DNA from: Isoetes taiwanensis
Taxonomy: Eukaryota > Streptophyta > Lycopodiopsida > Isoetales > Isoetaceae
Reading direction: 5' to 3'
Assembly: GCA_021234155.1 (NCBI GenBank)
Contig: JAJEKV010000030.1
Span: 8,972,390-9,036,389 of the forward strand
DNA length: 64,000 nt
Below, piece by piece: positions 1 through 13,000 of the stretch. The translations under genes were made by a program, and so were the position numbers. The notes under the pieces were generated by a model. That model was not told where the DNA came from and did no database searches. It saw only the letters and a program-made list of their open reading frames with translations. Position 1 is the first letter of the stretch, and each line of letters opens with the position of its first letter.

Positions 1-468
1 GATATGATCTCAGTAACCCTACTGAGGCCGTGTCTAAGAGCACATGTAGCGGCTAGTTAGGCAGTGACTAACTCAACATAGCGTGCCCAGATATGGTTGA
101 ATGCTGGACTGCGGAGGCGATGCACAACTGTGTAAGCTATCAGTCTGCGCTTCTTCATGGGAAAATATGCATGCAGATAGCATTATAGACCTCGTGTGAG
201 CTTAGAATTGATCTGCTGCTCGTAGTGTGCCCTTTTAACCTGTTCCAGAGCGTCTGCATCCCAGAGTTTGCTAAGAAAGCAAGCATCAAGGTACTGCTTC
301 AAGTGATGGTGATCTTCAGTTTGGGTCAAAATTTTTGGGAGGGGATTGAAATTTTAGTCAAATTGGAAAGATCGGGTTTCTTGAAGTAAATGCCAAAATT
401 TTCAGGTAAAATTTGGTAAGAAATAAGTAAAATACGATAAATTTAAAGGTTTTTCTCTTAAAGTATTA

Positions 469-560
469 TATAAAATGCCTTTATAGGCTTTTAGGAGGCA
501 AAGGTCCTGGTGGCGCCTCGAGGCCCTTACATCTCGAAAAAATCATAAAGGCATTTTATA
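469..560. repeat. 16-base inverted repeat with 60-base loop
   Basis: The arms at 469-484 (TATAAAATGCCTTTAT) and 545-560 are exact reverse complements and enclose a 60-base, partly GC-rich spacer. The pairing stops at both ends of the arms. It could be the core of a small MITE or a chance hairpin. No target-site duplication was found. Confidence 0.6.
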
Positions 561-723
561 CAACGTAAAGGGACTTATACTCAAATTTGGCCTTGTGGCA
601 ATGTGGTCATTTTAAACAAAGGGCTCGTGACGGTCTATTCTATTTTGTACATAATCTTATTCTTTACACTCCATTTTTTGGGTTGCCCCTAGGGGGGCAA
701 ACCCTCGCTCATGTGGGTTTGTG

Positions 724-763
724 GCATATCCTAGGTATATGCTAGAATATACCTAGGATATGC
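724..763. repeat. Perfect 17-base hairpin with 6-base loop
   Basis: GCATATCCTAGGTATAT at 724-740 is followed by the loop GCTAGA and its exact reverse complement at 747-763. The pairing is perfect and the loop short, so a stable stem or cruciform is possible. No flanking gene is near enough to suggest a terminator role, and its function is unknown. Confidence 0.75.
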
Positions 764-1840
764 TGGTGACTGGTCCAAACCCATTGTTCCCTGTAAACTG
801 GCGGTCACTTGCGTTGTGGGTCGCTCATGTTTGAACCACCTAATCAGCAAGATATACAGAGCATCGGGCTATGACGATCCCCAAGACGCAAAGCCCTCCA
901 AGTTCGGCAACAGCAGAGGCCCATAAACACAAACAGAATGCCCTTGCATACTTGATATAGAAGCCTGTGACATAGCCGCATTGCTTAGGGTCTTAAGTTT
1001 AGAATAAGGGGCAAACCATTCTTCTCACTGTCATTAGGGCAGATTTGGGATCTCAAAATGGCCTCGTAAGAGCCATTCCACGTCATATTTCCGCTCCTTT
1101 TCCCCCATGCCATGTAGGATACCAAACTCTTATAATTATAGATTTACTTGAAATATTTCCTCGAAATGGGGAATCACACATTTATGGCACCATCCGTCTT
1201 TAATTCTGTCAGTTTTCAGACAGACAGATAAAACGTGTGGCACTCTAAAAAAACCACTTGCATCAAAACATACCGGCCAGTGATGATGGTGTCAGTTTTG
1301 GTTTGTCAGATACTAAGTGCGCTCGTCTCTTATTCTGAACTTGCGCCATTTTCATTTAGAGGCCATGCCCATACAGCCTTCCCGCCCTCTATAATTCAAA
1401 ATTTGAATGTGTAGGTTTAAGCTCTATATCCCACTTTCATTCGCCATAAATTCATAGACCAGGATCTTTAGTTCATCCCAATATAGGATTCCCGCCCCCC
1501 TACAATTCGAAATTTGAATTTGCTTAATGTATAAAAACATGGATTGTAAGAGAATTGACCATATGCACCTTGTAAATTTCAAAAAACAGGATTTTTATGG
1601 AGAGTCGACTCACACGACACGAATTGGTGTAGGGCATACAAACTGTACACCTCAATTTCGCGTGTGATCCATGCAGTATGGAAGCTCCAAATGATTGTGG
1701 ATAAGAATCCAACTGACGTGTGAATATGCTCCAATCTTCAATCACAAAAAGCGAGGTCTAAAAAATAAGAATTTAGACCTCGACATGTTGCGTCTTTCAG
1801 TCTCAAAGAGTGTCGACATCTGGGGGGATAGCAGTTTTTA

Positions 1841-4240
1841 TTGGATCCGTTGAGTGGTAAGAAACCGTCATTTCGGGACGTGTCAAGTTTAGTCCAATTT
1901 TGTGGTGACGGTAATTCTGGCCTCCTTGGATATTGTGAGAGATTAAGAGACGATGAAGGCATTGGGAATCGAATACAGTTTCTTGAGAGGAGCTGTTTTC
2001 AATTGTCACAAGAGAGTTATAACTTAAACCATCAGCTCTTTTTTCTCTCGCTTCATTACTCGAGGGAGAAAACTCTCTGAGATACGAAGTGGACAAGTCC
2101 AAATTGGTAATAGGGTAGCTACAGGAAAAGATCGAAGAGCTCGGAAAAAAAAAAAACTTGGGCTTCAGTGTAAGTTAAGGAAAGAAGACACCGCTTGGCT
2201 TGCAAGAGAGGAAGAAGAACTTTCGACTAATAGAGGAACTGAAGTTTGGATTAGATGCATTCAGATGCAGGGTCATAGCCACAAGGTGTGTTTATAATAC
2301 TAGCAAAGGCCAATCAAGATGTGGCAAAATTAGAAGCAATCTTGGTTACGTATTGAAGAACCTAGCGACAAACAAGGAGATAGTGGACATGATTCGTCAG
2401 CCTTACAACTCTTCTCTAAAGAAGATGGTATTGGAAATGGTACTAGGAGAAATATACAAGAAGCTAGAGCGGCAAATGTACAGACTGTTTGTGATAGGCA
2501 TTAGTGGGCTTAGTTACCGTTCTCTATTCAAGCCATTCCACGAAGCATTGAAAAAAATGGGCACAAAAAAAGTATTTACTCCACGTCCACAAATTGTTGA
2601 GAATACAAGGATTACTAGGACAAAGATGGTGTATGCCGTATTGAAAGAGATGCACCACGTTGAATGTGTTGGGCCTGCCATAGCCATAAAGGATAAGAAT
2701 GGCAAAGATTGTTGTGATATATTTGGGATGAATGAACGCAATAATCTTTGGCTTGGCCTAGTTGGTCTCCCATAATTCCTTGTCAAATATTATGACTTAA
2801 CAGTTGAAGAAACCAATGGCCAGATTGAAGTTTACATAAAATTGGATGAAATGGAACTCACGGAGTTTGAGAAGTATGAGAGTGTATTCATTATCATCAT
2901 GAATAGAGCAATTGAGAATGCAATTGCACATGCTAAATGAAAGAGCAACATGAATAACAAGAAAGATGTAGAGGTGACGGACGCGGAGAAAAAAGCTGGC
3001 GAGAAATGGTTCTCATGTCAACCTGAAGATCACACCTGGTGGTTAGGTCTCTTTAAAGTTCAGAAAGAGACACACGAGGCGCTGAAATGGGTGTTTAACC
3101 AAAATAACATTCGAGTATAATATCCAGATTCGAGGGAGGGAAAAAACTGCAAGTAGATCAATATGGTTCTTACAAAGTCATCTTTCACTTGGCCTCTGAT
3201 TTAAAAACTGAGAAAGCAATGTACGATGCAAAAGTTATCTCTACTGCAATCATGCAAGGAAGTCAAGTACTGGGAGGATAGTTTCAACCTTGTCTCTTAA
3301 TCAATCAAATGCTCCTAATAGAAGAGAAAGAGATCCCAATTTCCATGGTATTTTCTCTATTCCATTGAAGAGAGTCCATATCTGCACTTTGCACGACTTC
3401 GTGAGAATCATCGACAAGATGATATCTTTGAGCTGCAGATTCATGTGGAACATTTTAGACAAGAAGAGAAGAGAGGAAGGAATTCGTGGAGCTGAGCTGA
3501 ACAAGTTTTATCAGAAGCAGGTTTGCATGGTGGGAATGTCAAATTAGAACTCGATGAGAAAAGGTCAGGAAGAACAAGTGTGCTTCTCAATTGGAGGGGT
3601 GAAAGCATGACGCTTTATAAAGAATCATAAAGAGGCTTCCAACAAAAATAATATTGGTGAAAAGGTCTATGAATATGAAATTTTGCTAGTTGATGCAGAA
3701 CAAGACCGCATAGATGGTGTTCGTTTCGCATTGAGGAAAAAAAAAAGCATAGGATGCATTGTCTGAATTGTTCCCATACATATAAAGAATGGACATCACA
3801 AAAGAAAATGCAGAATTTTTTGTCCAAGCGAATAACAAATTTATTAAAGCTTACATAGATGCATGGGAAGAGAGCGAAGTTACGCATTACTTTCACATCT
3901 TTTGGGCTCATGCACCTTGGTTTTTTAGGAAGTATGGTAGCCTAGCAGTCTGGAGTGCATAAAGGCATGGAGAAGTCGCATAAACAAGCTAAAATATCCT
4001 TTCATCAGAACACTCAAAGAAGGGGTGGAAATGTGGGAACCAACCCTCTCAGATAGATGATAGAGTGGTTCTATAGAAGGGCGATGACTAAATATGACAA
4101 GAAGGTGGCTTTAAGGAGCAACCCAGAAGTGGTAAACACCATTGGCATAATGTTGAAGAGGAAACGGAAGCTCGAGTGGCAATGTTCTAGAGCCCCATAA
4201 GCATTGCAGGTGTGGAAATCTAAGAGACAAAGAATTGGTA
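1841..4240 (+). pseudogene. Decayed coding region, probably mobile-element derived
   Basis: A long coding-like stretch on the plus strand is broken by several stops and frameshifts. The longest open piece is 2200-2775 (191 codons, Lys/Glu-rich). Frame-jumping pieces continue through 2776-2940, 2950-3120, about 3290-3545 and 3640-4240. Readable segments include CTLHDFVRIIDKMI near 3390, GGVKA with a basic stretch near 3595, FWAHAPWF near 3900, and EKSHKQAK followed by RGGNVGTNPLR in another frame near 3970-4050. The mixture of conserved-looking blocks and broken frames shows a once-functional protein of at least about 700 residues. I do not recognise a named family. The GMEKSHKQAK-like block followed by a Gly-rich strand resembles uncharacterised, repeat-associated plant and animal proteins, but that is recollection only. 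It faces a minus-strand gene at 4493-4936, as the two genes at 48.4-52.4 kb face each other. Confidence 0.6.
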
Positions 4241-4492
4241 AAGCCTACTTGTAATGCATAGTGTCTTCACACGACGCGAAGTACGTGTCGACGTCGCCAT
4301 TTGCATAAGTGTACTTTCGCGTCGTATGATCATATTTGGATGGTACAAAAAATCATCTTTGCTATTATTTGCATTCATATGACTTCATGTAGTGTGATGC
4401 TGTCCAGGACAGTAATAAAAAAAATAAAAATAAAATTACTTTGTTTAAAGCTGAAAACATTGTTACACTCGAGAACAAAACAGAAAAACAAA

Positions 4493-4936
4493 TCATTGTT
4501 GCTCCAATGTGAGCTCTTCCTCATCATCATCTCCGTCTCCTCTCCTTAGGTGCGCAATTAAAACATCCAAGCGTTCTTCCAGTTGGTCTACCATATCTTT
4601 GTACAGGTCCCACTCCCGTGCCACTGCCACAACGTTTTCATTTGCTTGAATGAGCAACCTCGTTACAGTCAACACCATCTCAGTGCAGTTGTTGTGGCAT
4701 AACCTTCCTCTCCGGTCTAGCCTTCTATTTAACCGCCTGATATGCCTCTCCTGGCTTTGAAGCATGAGCACGTTGAATTCATTTTCTTCTTCTTTCTGCC
4801 AAATGATTTCAGCATTGCTCTTTAAAAGATCATCTTACTCCTTCAATCTCTTGATTTAAACATCCAAAACTATGTCAGCAAGGAGTTCTGGACTCGGGCG
4901 TTTTCGTTTCTCAGTAGTGGAGGATGAGGAGACCAT
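4493..4936 (-). pseudogene. Small coiled-coil gene with two in-frame TAA stops
   Basis: Read on the minus strand from an ATG at 4936, the frame encodes a Ser-rich start, a basic nuclear-localisation-like patch (EKRKRPSPELL), then a Lys/Glu/Arg-rich helical stretch. It ends in an acidic tail (GDGDDDEEELTLEQQ) at the stop at 4493. Two TAA codons (4856-4858 and 4835-4837) interrupt an otherwise continuous frame. A plausible splice acceptor (pyrimidine tract then CAG) lies just upstream at 4948. The part after the second stop is open for over 110 codons. Family unknown; the helical profile suggests a coiled coil. It converges on the decayed plus-strand gene ending near 4240, which may belong to the same element. 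The stops could be CAA-to-TAA transitions. Confidence 0.5.
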
Positions 4937-5036
4937 AGATGCCAGACCTGAAGGACACAAAGATGTTAGATGTGAAGGGAATACGCCGGTATTCCAACCG
5001 GACCTAGTATTCTGGAATGGCATTGCCACGACCTCA

Positions 5037-5797
<761 letters not shown>

Positions 5798-6640
5798 ACT
5801 CTAAGGGAATCCATAGGAATCTCAGAGAATCTAAAGGAATCTTCATAAATACTTGGAGAATCTAGAGGAATCCTGATGCAATCTTGGAGAATCTAGGTGA
5901 ATCTTCATAGAATCTTAGAGAATCTAAAGGAATCTCAAGAGAATCTTAGGGAATCTATGGGAATCTCAAGAGAATCTTTGGGAATCTATGGGAATCTCAA
6001 GAGAATCTTGGAAATCAAAGGGAATCTCAAGAGAATCTTTGGAAAATCAACGGGAATCTATAGGAATCACGAGAGAATCTTTGAGAATTTAAGGGAATCT
6101 TTATAGAATCTTTAAGAATCTAGAGGAATCTTGATGGAATCATGTCAAGTCTAAGGGAATCTTCATAGGATCTTAGAGAATAGAGGAATCTTAAGAGAAT
6201 CTTTAAGAATCTAAAGGAATCTTTCTAAAAGCTTTGAGAATCTAGTGAAATCATGATGGAATCTTGGAGAATCATGGAGAATTTTCCTATAATCTAAAGG
6301 AATCTAGGAGAATCTTCATCAAATCTTGGAGAATTCAATAGAACTACATAGAATTTTGGGGAATCTAGAGGAGTCTTGGGATAATCTTTGGGAATCTAGA
6401 CGAATATCAAGAGAATCTTTGGGAACCTAGGGGAATTAAGGGAATGTTCATAAAATCTTTAAGAATCTTGATAGAATCTTGGGAAATCTAGGGAAATCTT
6501 CATAGAATCTAGGGGAATCTCTATAGAATCTTGGAGAATCTTGGCATAATCTTTGGAAATCTAGGAGATTCTAAAAAGAATCTTTGTTAACATAGGATTC
6601 ATAAAGAGCCTAGGGAAATGCTTATAGAATCTTCATTGAA
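5798..6640. repeat. 31-base minisatellite built on GAATCT
   Basis: Roughly 800 bases consist of degenerate tandem units of about 31 bases. Each holds three GAATCT words, as in GGGAATCTATGGGAATCTC followed by AAGAGAATCTT. The period is cleanest between about 5850 and 6060 and decays towards the right. Open frames through it give Leu/Arg/Ile-rich repeats and are not genes. The array ends just before a (TA)n tract. Confidence 0.85.
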
Positions 6641-6677
6641 TGACTCTGCATTGGCTTCCGGTCGAATTTGTGCAGTC

Positions 6678-6832
<155 letters not shown>

Positions 6833-7775
6833 TGTATGAAGTCGAGTGAAAGCTACAACAAAGAAGCAAAGACCAAAGTTCTACTCGCGGTCAACACCTA
6901 CTCAAACTCTAAGTTAATCTGTTGGTTTTATTTTTGTCAAACCTCTAGTTAATCTCCTAGCTAGAATGTCAGTTAAACATATTAACTCTCCCTGCAGGAA
7001 TTTGTCTTAGATTCCTTCCAAATCTTATTATCAAAGATATTCTTTAACATTCTCTCCTTAATCTGGTGTACTATTATATGTTTATCCTCTTCATTCTTGA
7101 ATGGCTCACTTAAGTAGATACCACATTCATCTCTTTCTATGGCTCTTAAGTTGATAGGTGTGCTTTGACTAGTGAAATTTTTCCATGGTTAAGGTTATAT
7201 GCATTTTTTGCATTTGGACGCTTTCAATCTTCCGCATTGCACCTTTTTGCATTTAGCTCCATTCATCTCTTTAAAGGGTACAATTATTAAGAGGAAGTTA
7301 TTTATATGCATGTGCCTGAAATTTTATCAATGCATAACGTAAGGAATGATACGTGTCTTGAATAATTTGCTAAGGAACATGTATTAATTCTTTTCTCGTT
7401 ATTGCATTGCTTCTAATTTCGCAAAGAGAAATGATCATTTGGTATTAAGAGTACGGTAGTTTATGCTTAGGACACTTTAGTTGACTTGACCACATTCTTT
7501 TCTGCACGCATTTATTGCTATTGGCTTATATCACAAAATCACCCCTTTCATTTGGATGTTGGTTGTTTACTATCACATAATAGAACACGAAGTTAACAAT
7601 GATTTACATGCACCTAACAAATTTTAGGCTATTGGCAAAGCTTAAAGAGTTATACCATTCTCTGCATGTGATAAATATTGCTTCTACAGTGGAACAAAGA
7701 ACACTCTTTTAAAAATTCATGCAACAGGTTATCATGTTCCCTTTTACGGACGTTTAAACTTGCACTACTAAATCG
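6833..7775. other. Gene-free AT-rich spacer
   Basis: I see no gene, RNA or repeat that I can support in this stretch. Confidence 0.5.
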
Positions 7776-8543
7776 GGCTAAAATCTGCCCTACCAACTCT
7801 TTGCAGACCATTGAACAGCAAATTACCTGCTTCAACGTTTCAATACATTGTGATGGTAGCTGTTGGCTAACGGGAATCTCCAAATGCAATCACATTTTTT
7901 TGCTGACTAAAAACTGTCGCTTATTTGCAGTTTAAAACTTGCGACACCTCTGATCATTAAAAGCCTTGCAATGTCAACTCCACGATCATTCTTTTGCATT
8001 AAGAGTGCACATTTTCCACTAGTCCTTGCCCTGTAAATGATGCATCTTGGTCCACACTAAAAATCGTTTAGTTAATGAAATATTAATGCAATGAATTCTA
8101 ACTCTAAAAGGGTTTCATGGCCGAGTGCCCACACCTATAATTAGATGTTGGCCCAAAGAATAATGCATAACTGCAAAAGTTGATGCACAAATTAGGATCA
8201 TCATCATTTAACATCCCGACTTTGTAGTAAAACATAAAGCATGAAGAAATTTAAAAGCAGACACCTTCCTATCTATGCAAACCTATCTATCCATGTGATG
8301 ATGCAGCTAATATCAACGAGGCATTCCAACAATGCGTTATGATAACCCAAGAACCACAAGGAAATACAGACACTCGCTGCTTCCTTTGCATTGAACAATA
8401 GGATACTGCAGTCCAAATACATGGTCTCAAAATGTTTATGCTCGTAAGAGTAAATGCCTTGCTTTCAAGTTGACAGATCCGTGTGATTTTGCAAACAGGG
8501 AAAATTAAAGAGCATACAGGGCAAAAAGAGAAATCTGAATATG
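7776..8543. repeat. Direct duplication, copy A
   Basis: This segment recurs in the same orientation at 8820-9656 with scattered substitutions and small indels. Shared blocks include CTTTGCAGACCATTGAACAG (7800-7820 and 8850-8870), GCGACACCTCTGATCA, and a closing block ending in GAGAAATCTGAATATG. Neither copy holds a convincing reading frame. Divergence suggests an old event. The sequence lies downstream of the minus-strand Helitron gene and could be element-derived. Confidence 0.85.
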
Positions 8544-8819
8544 CATCTATCATGCTATTCATGCCATCCTAAGCCGCTTGTTAGCAAAGCAGAGTATTTC
8601 TCCAAAGATATATTACATCTGTATGCATGCCACAAGTTCCTTACAATTGAGTACAAAGGGACAACGTGTGGTAAGTGTTTTGAGATGTTGAACTTACCTT
8701 TCTAGTTTCAAGCCTGTCACAAAATTTTCCTGCTGCATGGTCAAACATTGTTGTTTGGATCTTTATACCTGTGATGTAAATGCAGAACATTTAGAAGTTA
8801 TACTGGAGGAAGAGAAATC

Positions 8820-9656
8820 AGGCTGAAATCTGCCCTACCACCTCTTTGCAGACCATTGAACAGCGAATTATCTACTTCAACGTTTGAATACATTGTGATG
8901 GTGGCTTTTGGCTAACAGGAATCTGCAAATGTAATCACATTCATTTGCAGTCTAAAAACTTGTCGCTTGTTTGCACTCTAAAATTTGCGACACCTCTGAT
9001 CAATAAAAGCCCTGCAATGTCAACTCCACGATTATTCTCTTGCATTAAGAGTCAGTGACACAGAAATGGTTTTCTTAATGAAATATTCGTGCAATGAATT
9101 CTAACTCTTAAAGGGTTTCATGGCAGAGTGCCCAAACCTATAATTAGATGTTGGATTCATCATCGCAGCTCCAAATATTGTAACAAATCCAAAGAATAAT
9201 GCATATCTGCAAAAGTTGATGCACAAATTAGGATCATCATCAATTAGTAAAACATAAAACATGAAGAAATTTAAAAAACAGACATCTTCCTATGCAAACA
9301 AAACACCATAAGTGTGTCATACTCTGTTGCCCGAAATAGTCGAATATCCATGTGATGATGGAGCTAACATCAACGAGGCATTCTAACAATGCATTATGAG
9401 AACTCAAGAACCACAAGGAAATGCAGACACTCGCTGCTTCCCTTGCATTGAACAATAGCATATTGCAGTCCAAATACATGGTCTTAAGATGCTTATGCCC
9501 GTAAGAGTAAACGCCTCGCTTTCAGGTTGACAGATCCGTCTGATTTTGCAACCAAAACCAGGAGAAGTAAGTAGGTACATAAAGAGCATAGCAATCAAAA
9601 CGAATAATGTAGGTAAATTAAAGAGCATACAGAGCAAAAAGAGAAATCTGAATATG
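8820..9656. repeat. Direct duplication, copy B
   Basis: This is the second copy of the 7776-8543 segment, same orientation, with an extra insertion near 9290-9350 and another near 9550-9610. It runs into the 103-base tandem duplication at 9630. Confidence 0.85.
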
Positions 9657-9835
9657 AAAGAAGAGACTAATGTAAATGAAGAAGCTCACATCTTGGTTGG
9701 TTGCCTCAAATGAACACTTTCACACGGCGAAACAGAGCAAAAAGAGAAATCTGAATATGAAAGAAGAGACTAATGTAAATGAAGAAGCTCACATCTTGGT
9801 TGGTTGCCTCAAATGAACACTTTCACACGGCGAAC
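9630..9835. repeat. 103-base perfect tandem duplication
   Basis: Bases 9630-9732 are repeated at 9733-9835 with no differences that I can see. It starts CAGAGCAAAAAGAG and ends CACTTTCACACGGCGAA. The identity implies a recent event. Confidence 0.9.
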
Positions 9836-10027
9836 GAATATTGTCATACACCTTTAGTGATCCCATTCACGTCCCCTTTATTTTGATTGTCCAACTTTGA
9901 TAAGGATTTATTTGTATCAGAGGATACAGTCATCTCGTATTTTCCATTGCTGAAATAGTGATGTCAGTTCTAAACAAAGTACAATAAGTGAAGGGAGTAA
10001 ACTGCATGAAGGACCTTATCATAGCAT

Positions 10028-13000
10028 TCACGATAGCAGTAATTCTTTGAAGACGACATTGCGTGTCTTTACACAATCAGATGGGTTGTCATGCAAAATA
10101 AGCACGTCTTCTCTTCGACGTATGCGTGTAAGTGCCGTGTAGAGCTGTCCATGCGCAAATACATTGCTGCGGAGGTCTAATACGATCTTGTCTAATGTGA
10201 GACCAAGGCAACTGTGGAATGTTGTTGAGTAGGCTAATCTTAGCGGCAATTGCCGTCTATGAATTGTGAACGCCGCATTTTGGGGTTGGTGAAAGAAGTC
10301 AGATCTGGATATTGGATGAATGCAATCTGGAGATGTACTTTCTACTCCAAGGAGTCGAACAGTTACATATCTTTGGTATAGTTTGTGTATGACAACCCTA
10401 GCATTCTTTACCAGTCCTTTGTCTGCATCCAATAGTCTCATGATCCGGCATATTGCACCTTCCTTCAGATGGAGGATATGGGCTGGTAATGTGGGATGTT
10501 CATAACTATGAAGGAAATCATTTTCTGCATGTGCACTATTGTGGATTACACGATCATTTTCAGTTATGCTGTTATAACTGAAGTACTTTCTTCCGATGCC
10601 ATGAAGACGATCCAAGATTGTTTTGTTGAAAGCATCAACATTCACATTCAACGATGTTAGGAAGGCTCGAGATTCACATAATGCTGGTCTTGCCAACACT
10701 TCTGGAGGAAATAGAAACTCTCGAGCATCATCGATACTTGTTGTTGTCCTGAAAAGATCTAGAGTAACAGTATTAGATGCCCAATTTTCTCCTATCGACG
10801 CCACACATTGTATTAGCTCCAAATCTGATGCATTTCTTATGGGTTGGTTCAAACGATGAATGGAAAACGCAGACCATATCTCAGAAGACTTGACCGATGC
10901 ATTCCAAGTCGCATGCCTTCCTGAGCCCTGAACTATTGGAGCTATCTGGCGGAAATCACCAGCTGCTATGAAACACTTGCCGCCAAATGGCCGATTGTTC
11001 TGGCAAATTTGTTGAAGCAACATGTTTACTGCTTCAATGACAGCTTTGTTTGCCATCGGAAACTCATCCCAAATGATAACGTTTGCTTCTAAGAGCAATT
11101 TAGCTTTATTCGATGACGGAATGATTGTGGATTGCACACCGATATTGTTTTCAGTCACTGTGATTTGGAATAAGCAATGTGTTGTTTTGCCACCTGGATA
11201 TTGAAGCCCCGCTAATGCTGTCGTTCCACATGGTAGTACAATTCGTCTGTGTGCTCGGACATGAAAGCATACTGAATTTAGAAGGAATGTTTTCCCCATT
11301 CCAGCACCACCGTCAATGAATATTGGCCTTTCTGCCTCACCATTGTCTGCAATCATTGTCACAAGATCATAAATTTCTGCCTGCCTTTCATTCATTTGTG
11401 TACGCCTTTGCCTTGCATGTTCTAAGTATAGGTTATGTTGTGGAAATTTTCGTAATTCTTGCAACACCAGGTGTGAATGCATAGTGATGGGAGGGAGACC
11501 AAAATCTGTAACCGTTTTTCCATGTTGTTTGAGAACGCTTTCTATTGACACAAGTGCTTGCTGAACTGCAAGCGTGACATCTGAATCTTCACTAGCGTGG
11601 AAGTCATGTATGAGGTTGTCACGGAACTTGCTCCACATCTGTAACGCTGGCGCACCATCAAGTATCAAAAGCGTGAACAGAAAGCGTAGCTGTGATGGTG
11701 TTTGTAAAGATGCTATTGCCTCTTCCATGGTTATGATAGGTTCTGTTCCATCCTGGAGCAAGCCCATTGCTGTCAATGTCTCTTGATATGTATCATACAC
11801 GCGGCCATTGTATATCTTCAAATCATCCCATGTTCTTGCTGCCCTATGGAGGAGGAGTTGACGTAAATAAAAAATTTCACCTTCATGAGGCATCACGAGT
11901 CTTATTCTGCAAACAACATCCCTATTTCTTTGCTTACGAACCACATTCCTAGCCAATGCAGGTCGTGATAGCTCAAGATGTTCATTACTTGCTTGTTCAT
12001 CATTTTCTTCTCGCATGCTTGTTACAGGTATCAGTGTGTAGCCTTCAAAGTACTCAACATAACTTAGGTTACAGAATTCAGGAGCATCTGGTCTCAAGAA
12101 ATACCGGTCAAGAAGCGACGCAGTGTTTATTCTTCTACGTGAAACTCCTCTTCTTTCCTGAAGATGAACAGGAAGACATTTCACAGCGGGATGTTTCTCG
12201 GTGATATGGAAGCAAAATATACGCCAAGTTGCTTCAGTTGATGATAAGTATCTTGCATTCACGTAATCATCTATTTCATTCCTACTCGTTCCCTCTGTTT
12301 CAACACGATACTGTACTTTATCAACTCCCTTATAGATGTATGTGTATAAATACATGAATATTTGCACACTTGCAGCAATGTCAACATTTACATGGCAATC
12401 AAGTTGTGATAGCAAGAACGGAGAGTAAGATACAACCCACCTATCTTCTTCTGTGGTTCTACGGTACTGGACATAACCCTTTGAATTTAAGTGGGTTCTA
12501 GATGTTATTTCTCGAGGGTATCCCCAGCAACAAACTCCATCCTTTTGGCAGCGAGCGGAGTGACGGTGCATCATATACTTGCGCACTTTTTCTGCCAATT
12601 CACTGTCCGATGGAACCTGCGCCGAAATTAATCTATCCACCATCTCAAGCGGGATATCACGAGCAGTTTTCAGCACTATATGCGCATGCGGTAGACCACG
12701 CTTTTGAAACTCAACCACATGTATCATATACACAATGGGGCCAAAATAAGAACGCAAGAGAGATTTTGCATGCTGCAGACGTCCATGGAATGACCTTACT
12801 ACAACAGTCGGTATCTCAGCCGCTGTTTGACCAGGAGAGAGCATTGCTCGAATTTCAGGCCAATCTGGGTTTGTGGTCATTGTAACAAACAACGACGGTG
12901 GACCCTTTGCTCTAGCAAGTGCAAGTGCATCTCCAATCTGGACAGACGACCAACGACGACTTCCAAGGAAAGATGAAGGCAAAATGACCTTCTGACCTGG

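Larger units (their letters stand above)
1..1840. other. Gene-free left flank with two hairpins
   Basis: No reading frame here has coding character; the short open frames on both strands look random. The stretch is AT-rich. It contains two perfect inverted repeats, listed separately (469-560 and 724-763), and a GC-rich patch near 498-535. I see no promoter or RNA gene that I can support. Confidence 0.6.

Noticed and set aside
7000-10028. 3' hairpin-CTAG end for the autonomous Helitron
   Set aside because: ACTAG words at about 7168 and 8019 lack the adjacent GC-rich hairpin expected on that strand.
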